64,000 nt of DNA from Membranipora membranacea (taxonomy: Eukaryota; Bryozoa; Gymnolaemata; Cheilostomatida; Membraniporidae): the NCBI GenBank assembly GCA_914767715.1, contig OU612067.1, forward strand, positions 6,510,001 through 6,574,000, in the 5' to 3' direction. Below the pieces are notes generated by a model. It did no database searches, was not told the DNA's origin, and saw only the letters and a list, made by a program, of their open reading frames with translations. The translations under genes were made by a program, and so were the position numbers. Shown one piece after another: positions 58,378-64,000 of this stretch. How positions within the stretch are numbered: position 1 is the stretch's first letter; the number at the start of each line of letters is the position of its first letter.

Positions 58378-61300
58378 ATGGGTAATCAGAGTTCCAGTAC
58401 CACTAGGAGGAGACCAAGTCGGGCTCAGTCTCGGTATGGAGCTATAGCACAGGATCATGTACTGGTGAACAGTAATATCATAGAGTACCCAAGTGCGCTA
58501 CGCAGGAATCTGGCTCTTCTATCTATTCTTGTGTGTCAGACTTTCTTCTGGACTGCATTTAGTGTGATCTCAATGTGGATCCCTCAGACTCTAAAGCTAA
58601 ATGTCTTCTTCTTCGACTTGGATGGCGATCAAAAGAGCTACTTCCGTTATATCGTTACGTGAGTAAGGATAAGTTATTTAGTACTTAGCCTGCATTAGAT
58701 TGTTAGTGAGAATCTTAGCACATTTAAAGTCAAATTTTTTGCTCTGATGGGCAGTTGGTAGTTGAAATTGCAGTCTGAACACCCCTCACCTGCCTGATGA
58801 CATAAACCTTCATGCAATTCACTGACTTGATCTCAATGAGTGAGATTTACTAGCCTTAGTTCACCGCCCCAAGAAAACGAAAGTTGGCCTTGCTGGGCTA
58901 TGGCTAAGATCTACCAGACCTGGCAACAGTATTTTCTCACACCCTTTCCTGGATCGTGTTAAAACAAGCATGTATAAAATTTTCAAAAAGCTGGATTATA
59001 TCTTTAGTCTACTCTTGGGTGTGCAATGCAATATTAATCCTCAGTCCGCAGACTGTGTGAATAGACAGTCATAGCTCTGACAGCCTGTCAAGGCGAGACA
59101 CAGTCATATGAGGCAAATAATCATTAGATGCATACTTTTGAGTTGGTTGAAATATAATGTGTTTCATACTGAGTGTGAACTGATATTAAGTTGAAACTTT
59201 TGCAAATATCAAACCATCTAGGAGTTTTCAATCAGCGCTTGAGCAGGGAGCAACCACGCTTTTTTCTTTTCTTTCTTTAGGATGTCAGTGGTGCCTACAC
59301 TAGCATTGATACTTCTCTACTCTGCTGCCTGGATATCAGGAATATTGATGGACTCATGCATTCGGAAAACCTGGTGTCTTTTCTCTTTTGTAATATTCGC
59401 TGGAGTTGCCTTCTCATTTGTGGTGGCGATTATTTTGACATTAGCACAGCACGTATTCTGCCACTTTGACGCTGATAACATTAGTTTTACCTGCAGTATC
59501 AACTCTTCGTTCTTCTTGTGTGGAGATAATATCAAACACAACTACTGTAAGGATGAGTATATCGCTTGGCTGACTGCCATCGCAGCAATTGGGGCAGTCA
59601 TCAGAACAGCACTACCCGCTCTTGGCGGGGATCAGGTAAACTTCTGAGAATTTAGTGGTGGTGCAGTAAGATATCCCAAGAATAATCAAAGATGTTAGTC
59701 TGAAACTTGAGACTCCCTCAGACCTCATGTAACTTGGGAAATGTCTCACCAAATCAGGCGACAAGCCACCAAATTAAATATAGGCTATGTATATTATCAA
59801 TTCTACGCTTGTAAGGTAATTTATTGCAAAGAAAAGTTTGAAATGTGTAAAGGCAAAACTAAATTGCTCAGAAAATTTGTACAAATTAATCTTGACTGTC
59901 TCTTTTTTAGATACCTGCCCGTCATGGAGTAAGAGTATTCTATGCTCAATTCTATGGGTGTCAAAAATTGGGACAGGCCCTTGCTGCGGCTTTATGCCTC
60001 GTTTATCTATCTGCCTGGCAGTCCTTCAGATCCAAGCACCCTCATGACAAAACTCACTACAGCCTGAGATCTGATTACCAATTCTTGTTCTATGGTTGGG
60101 GCGGTGCTATAATTGCAGCAACAATATTAATGCTCGCTGCTATGATGGTTGGTAAGTTAAAGGATAGGATGCAACTAGCTAGCGATATAAAAATCACATA
60201 GTTTTCTTATACAGTTATAGTTATAGAGACGTGTGTTTTGATAAATCCCTCAGATAAGACAGACCAAAAGCTATAAACCGAACTATCACGTGGTGTTTGT
60301 ACACAGGAGCCTGATAAGACTATAAGCTACAGACTCGGGATAGATTCACGAATCCTCACATTCAGTCCAATTGTCATGATTTTTAAACTTTTTTTATTAT
60401 ATATTTGTAGTAGTGTGCTGCAATTTGTTGCGAGAAGTCCGGCCAGATTTTGGTGTCGTGCAGAAAACTGCAGGTATCCTCAGACAAGCATATACACGAC
60501 ACAGGTAAGCTAGGACAAAAATCCTTCTAAGAACATCATAGTCATTCACTCTTGACCCAAATCTCCCAAGGCACCAAATAAAGAGTAAACAACCTGATCC
60601 ATGCTAGATCTTACAACTCTTATCTTTTGTTACATGACAATTTACGATGTTGAAAACAGCAGTGTTGGGATGTTCCAATTCCTCGTAATTCATGATCCCA
60701 ATTAAGTAAATGCAGTCACTCATAATTACTTGTTGGGAGGAGAAGCAGGAAGGATGTCACGAATTCTGGGAATCCTTATCTCGTACATGAAAAGGAGAAA
60801 AATGCGGTGTTAGGGTAGTACTGCAGAGGCAATAATTAAAATAATTGCTAGGTAGCCTCTCAGCCTGGTGTGCCAGCGATTGCAGGTTAGATCACTGATG
60901 GTATGATTATCACTTACTAGCCTTCGTTCCAAGGTCATGCCATCAAGAGGATGTTCAACCATCATGTTGAACCAGCTCATAAAGCCAGCGTTACCCAGAA
61001 CTCTTAATTAAGGTTCAATCTCAAAGTGGTAAGACCGCTGCGAGTGCAAGTTGTAGGTGATATTACATTATCAAAAAAAACTTTGAGTGTTTGACAATGT
61101 AATGACACAAACTTGCACTTTGCTGTCTGAGCACTAAGACTTAAATTATCGGGAAAAATTTTAGCCAGGTGGAAATCTCAATCTTGTGAAATTATAGAAA
61201 GACTTACAACTTAATGAAAATCCTCAAAATTTGATTAGATATTATAAGACCCCAAGACACTCCTCACCTTACTTTTCTTATCTCAACAGTGACATGGAAG

Positions 61301-63390
61301 ATGATCCGTCTGTAGGCTGTTTAGATGGAGCTAAGATGAGTCTGGGTGGGAGTTATCCTGACTTAGCAGTCACCGAGAGAACGGAGCTAGCTAAGTTTGG
61401 TCTTGTACTGATAATACTTATCCCAGTCGCTTTTGGGACAACACTGCCAATGTTACCAGATATACCAGTGAGTATAGACAAGTATAACTTTGTTGGTTTC
61501 ACGTTAGTATTTCCATATACAAACAATGTCAAATATTGGTTCAAACCCTGATGTGATCTCACACATGGGCCTTCTGATATCATGTGCGGATATTGAAAGG
61601 GTCAACTTCAATGTTGTGGGCTTGTTTTGAAGCTGATTAGCTGGAGAAACAGCTTTGACAACCCCAATCTTTATTTCATGGATGCTTTAAAGAAGAATAT
61701 AGGCTGTTGAGAAAAGGAAGTCCTCAATCTCTGAGGGTTCAACTGATGGAAAGTTAAATTTATCTTTCTCCATATCAATGACTGATGAATACGAAATCTA
61801 ACCCTTGATGATTTTGGTCAAAGTGTAGTAATTGCACCAATTGGGAGACAAATGGATGATAATGACTTGATACTAGCTAGAAGTAACCAGTTTGACCCAG
61901 AAGATATACCCAGTAATACTCTTGAAGATACTGCTGTATCATTCAAACCTATGGGATGACGAACTTATACATTTGTGATTGGTATTCCAGTAATCTGGTC
62001 TCGATAATAATACATGATTCATGATTTCAGGAATTCTCATCGGCAAACAAAACTATGAAGGAAGTGACAGAACTAGCTGAAAAAGATGTGTCATCTCTAG
62101 TAAGTATTATCACAGGGTACGGAAATGTTAGCTACTTGGATGAGTCATTTTGTCAATAACTATATAATTGGGGTCTTTTTTAAACATTCAAATAGAGGTC
62201 TGGACAAACACATAGCCGCTGTTTTTCAATGCCAAGATGGACAAGTTTTTTGAGAAATTTGGAACAAGGGGAAACAGCTAGTTTAAGCGCTCAGACGGTG
62301 GCGGGATGCTGTTAGAGGCATTTCATTATCAACTACTGGGGAAAGTGGTTGATAATGAAATGCCTCTACCAGCATCCCGCCACCGTCTGAGCGCCAAACA
62401 TGAATCTAAGTTTAATCATGTATCTCCCTCCCTGGCTCAGGTCCACCTTCCGACAATATACCAAAATATTTATTTTCCTTTGCAGGCGATATCAAGTTTA
62501 GCCAGTTATGTGATGAGCGGAGTTGCTATAATAGTCATACATAAAATCTGTACAAAGTTAGCAGAGAGTGGCAGAGCTCTCACATTATTACACAGACTAG
62601 TGGCTGGACATATCGCCATGATTATGTCTATTGTATCCGCTATGATTATACAAAAATATAACCCAAGTGAGTCTATAATGCGAGAAATACTAACTTACTC
62701 CATTCCATAACGTCATCTTTGATTGTTCTTAAGAAAAAAAAACCACCTCCAAATCAATCAATGGTATTCTCAGATACATTATTTGGGGAAAGATAATGAT
62801 CCATTTGGAGACAGGGCAATGTCACAACATTCAAAGATCACTCAGTACACAATGATATCAGAACTCCAAAACATTTGAGAGCTGCACTTCTGTGTCAAAT
62901 ACAGTGACAGCTGAAAATACATGAACATGTCCTCCAATCACAAAGTTTGATTGCACTAGGTAAACTTAATATAACATATAACCTACAGCATGGAAAACGC
63001 ATCATTTGGCTTCATAATACATGCCAAGTACATTCATAACATATTTCTTGCTGGTTATTTATAGATTACAACGTGGCTACTTCTATAGGACCGATGCTAT
63101 TGGTAGGACTGAGTAATGCATTTATATATACAGCAGGCTACGAGCTGACGCTAATATCAGCGCCACGATCTATGCAGGGTACAGCTATGGGAATGTTTTA
63201 TCTCATGGATGGTGTCGCTAACATAGCTAATATCCTAGTTATAAATTATACTAATTATAACAACAGTAAAGTGGGCTCACCAGATTATTACTTAGTTATG
63301 GGCGTTGGGGGCGTGGCCTCGATGCTGATAGCCTGTGTTCTACTAGTCCTAGCTGAGAGAAAATACAGTCTAGGTACCAATCGTTTATGA
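58378..63390 (+). CDS. POT/SLC15-like proton-coupled transporter relative, 12 TM, 574 aa
   Basis: Eight exons: 58378-58658, 59281-59635, 59911-60151, 60411-60504, 61290-61467, 62031-62099, 62486-62666, 63065-63390. They total 1,725 nt with all phases matching. The start is ATG at 58378, followed by a polar N-terminus (MGNQSSSTTRRRPSRAQ). About twelve hydrophobic helices follow. LPALGGDQIPARHGVRVF after helix 4 matches the position of the family GADQ/R-FF motif, and YTAGYELTLISAPRSMQGTA after helix 10 matches the G-E-aP-m(r/q)G signature. A soluble loop of about 55 residues lies between helices 6 and 7, as in the MFS fold. The ExxER motif of helix 1, needed for proton coupling in classical peptide transporters, is not visible. 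Substrate (peptide, amino acid or other) therefore cannot be named. It could be another divergent MFS family. A polyA signal is at 63537-63542. Confidence 0.75.
61037..61122. repeat. Imperfect hairpin in a transporter intron
   Basis: gagtgcaagttgtaggtgat with following attacattatca faces tgacaatgtaatgacacaaa-cttgcactt. A small MITE-like palindrome between exons 4 and 5. Confidence 0.6.
61800..61970 (+). other. Unexplained open stretch in a transporter intron
   Basis: A frame of about 45 codons (VVIAPIGRQMDDNDLILARS, then an acidic stretch, ending in TGA at 61959-61961) looks protein-like but has no clear splice borders. Including it would break the transporter frame. Possibly a retroelement scrap. 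Confidence 0.25.
62287..62394. repeat. Hairpin MITE, family 'GGTAGAGGCATTTCATT', copy 2
   Basis: Arms of 51 bp (62287-62337 and 62344-62394) are almost exact complements; ends gcgctcagacggtggcggga / tcccgccaccgtctgagcgc. The centre half matches copy 1 at 3190-3256. It lies about 90 bp before transporter exon 7. Confidence 0.85.
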
Positions 63391-63784
63391 TGAAGTTGAA
63401 TGAAACTATGAAAATATATATTTTCCTTAATTTTTAGCCAGTTATTGTAGCATAATTGTGGGGGAGAAACTAGTACCTTCCTTACTTTATTTATTTTATT
63501 AACCTGTTAATTTCAGTTTTTCATAATTATTGTGTAAATAAATATATTTTTCAAGATAAAAACCAGCGTGCACTGCCTTCAAAATTAGCTGGGGATACAA
63601 AGAATCAATTCAGTAGCTATAAATATGCTGTCACATTCTTAGGCATAAAATTATTACATGGCCTGCACGTTTTTACGCGGGAAGCACTAAGGGGGATAAA
63701 CTGAAACATTACTGCACTGATAATCAACAAAAAATAAGATACGATCAAATACTTGCTATAATAACTACACATGCACAAGCAGTC

Positions 63785-63982
63785 CTATACATCCTTATCC
63801 TTATCCCCACAGAGCTTAGGTCTATCTACGAAGTCAGTTCCATACCACCATATAGTGAGGAGTGATGTGACACTAGCCCCGCCCCAGAATATGAGAGAGC
63901 CCAGCTGCTCCGCCCAGTTCTCTCCTGGCATCAGCACGGTAAAGGTAAACATGGCCATCGCTATCATGAACACCACAGGTAG
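63785..63982 (-). CDS. Last exon of an unknown multi-pass membrane protein (partial)
   Basis: The acceptor is TTTCAG at 63983-63988 (minus strand). The exon is phase 0, with 65 codons and then a TAG stop at 63785-63787. It encodes two hydrophobic segments (LPVVFMIAMAMFTFTV and IFWGGASVTSLLTIWWYG) around a polar MPGENWAEQ loop, and a charged tail ending CGDKDKDV. Upstream exons lie beyond the window. The gene converges on the transporter at about 395 bp between stops. Family not recognised. Confidence 0.55.
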   Translation of the reverse strand, partial: LPVVFMIAMAMFTFTVLMPGENWAEQLGSLIFWGGASVTSLLTIWWYGTDFVDRPKLCGDKDKDV

Positions 63983-64000
63983 CTGAAACATGAAAACAGG

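Overview
The window is animal-like nuclear DNA. Genes are split by many short introns with canonical GT/AG ends. It is AT-rich and crowded with LINE remnants, hairpin MITEs and tRNA-derived repeats. The protein families point to a marine, probably early-branching invertebrate: CTHRC1-type domains in many exons, an SLC15/POT-like carrier and a sorbitol-dehydrogenase-type enzyme. A sponge would fit, but the sequence alone does not settle it.

Layout. (1) About 0.95-8.64 kb, plus strand: two large, closely related exons (950-1889 and 3398-4328). Each encodes a signal peptide, a whole ectodomain and one transmembrane helix, and each ends in the same phase-1 splice donor. Both are followed by one shared set of small exons (5055-8640) that encode a cytoplasmic tail. 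This resembles a clustered 'variable first exon plus constant region' locus. (2) 9.16-24.27 kb and 25.52-38.48 kb, minus strand: two tandem paralogues. I could assemble each into 14 exons with every phase matching (636 and 635 aa). Each encodes a secreted protein with a PAN/apple-like domain followed by three CTHRC1-like domains. A broken LINE (about 13.6-17.9 kb) sits antisense in an intron of the first copy; several MITEs sit in introns of both copies. (3) 38.5-46 kb: no gene seen; nested foldback elements, a duplicated repeat, a tRNA-like sequence and a LINE fragment. (4) 47.4-51.1 kb, plus strand: five exons of a sorbitol-dehydrogenase-like gene, with no recognisable 5' exons and one in-frame stop. 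(5) 52-57.6 kb: a possible TATA-driven spliced transcript, minisatellite-like repeats and two decayed reverse-transcriptase fragments. (6) 58.4-63.4 kb, plus strand: a complete 8-exon, 12-helix POT/SLC15-like transporter (574 aa). (7) The last bases hold the final exon of an unknown minus-strand membrane protein.

The two multi-gene loci stand side by side and converge at 8.64/9.16 kb. Both look like cell-surface or extracellular families that expand by local duplication. A joint role, for example in recognition or matrix, is only inference.
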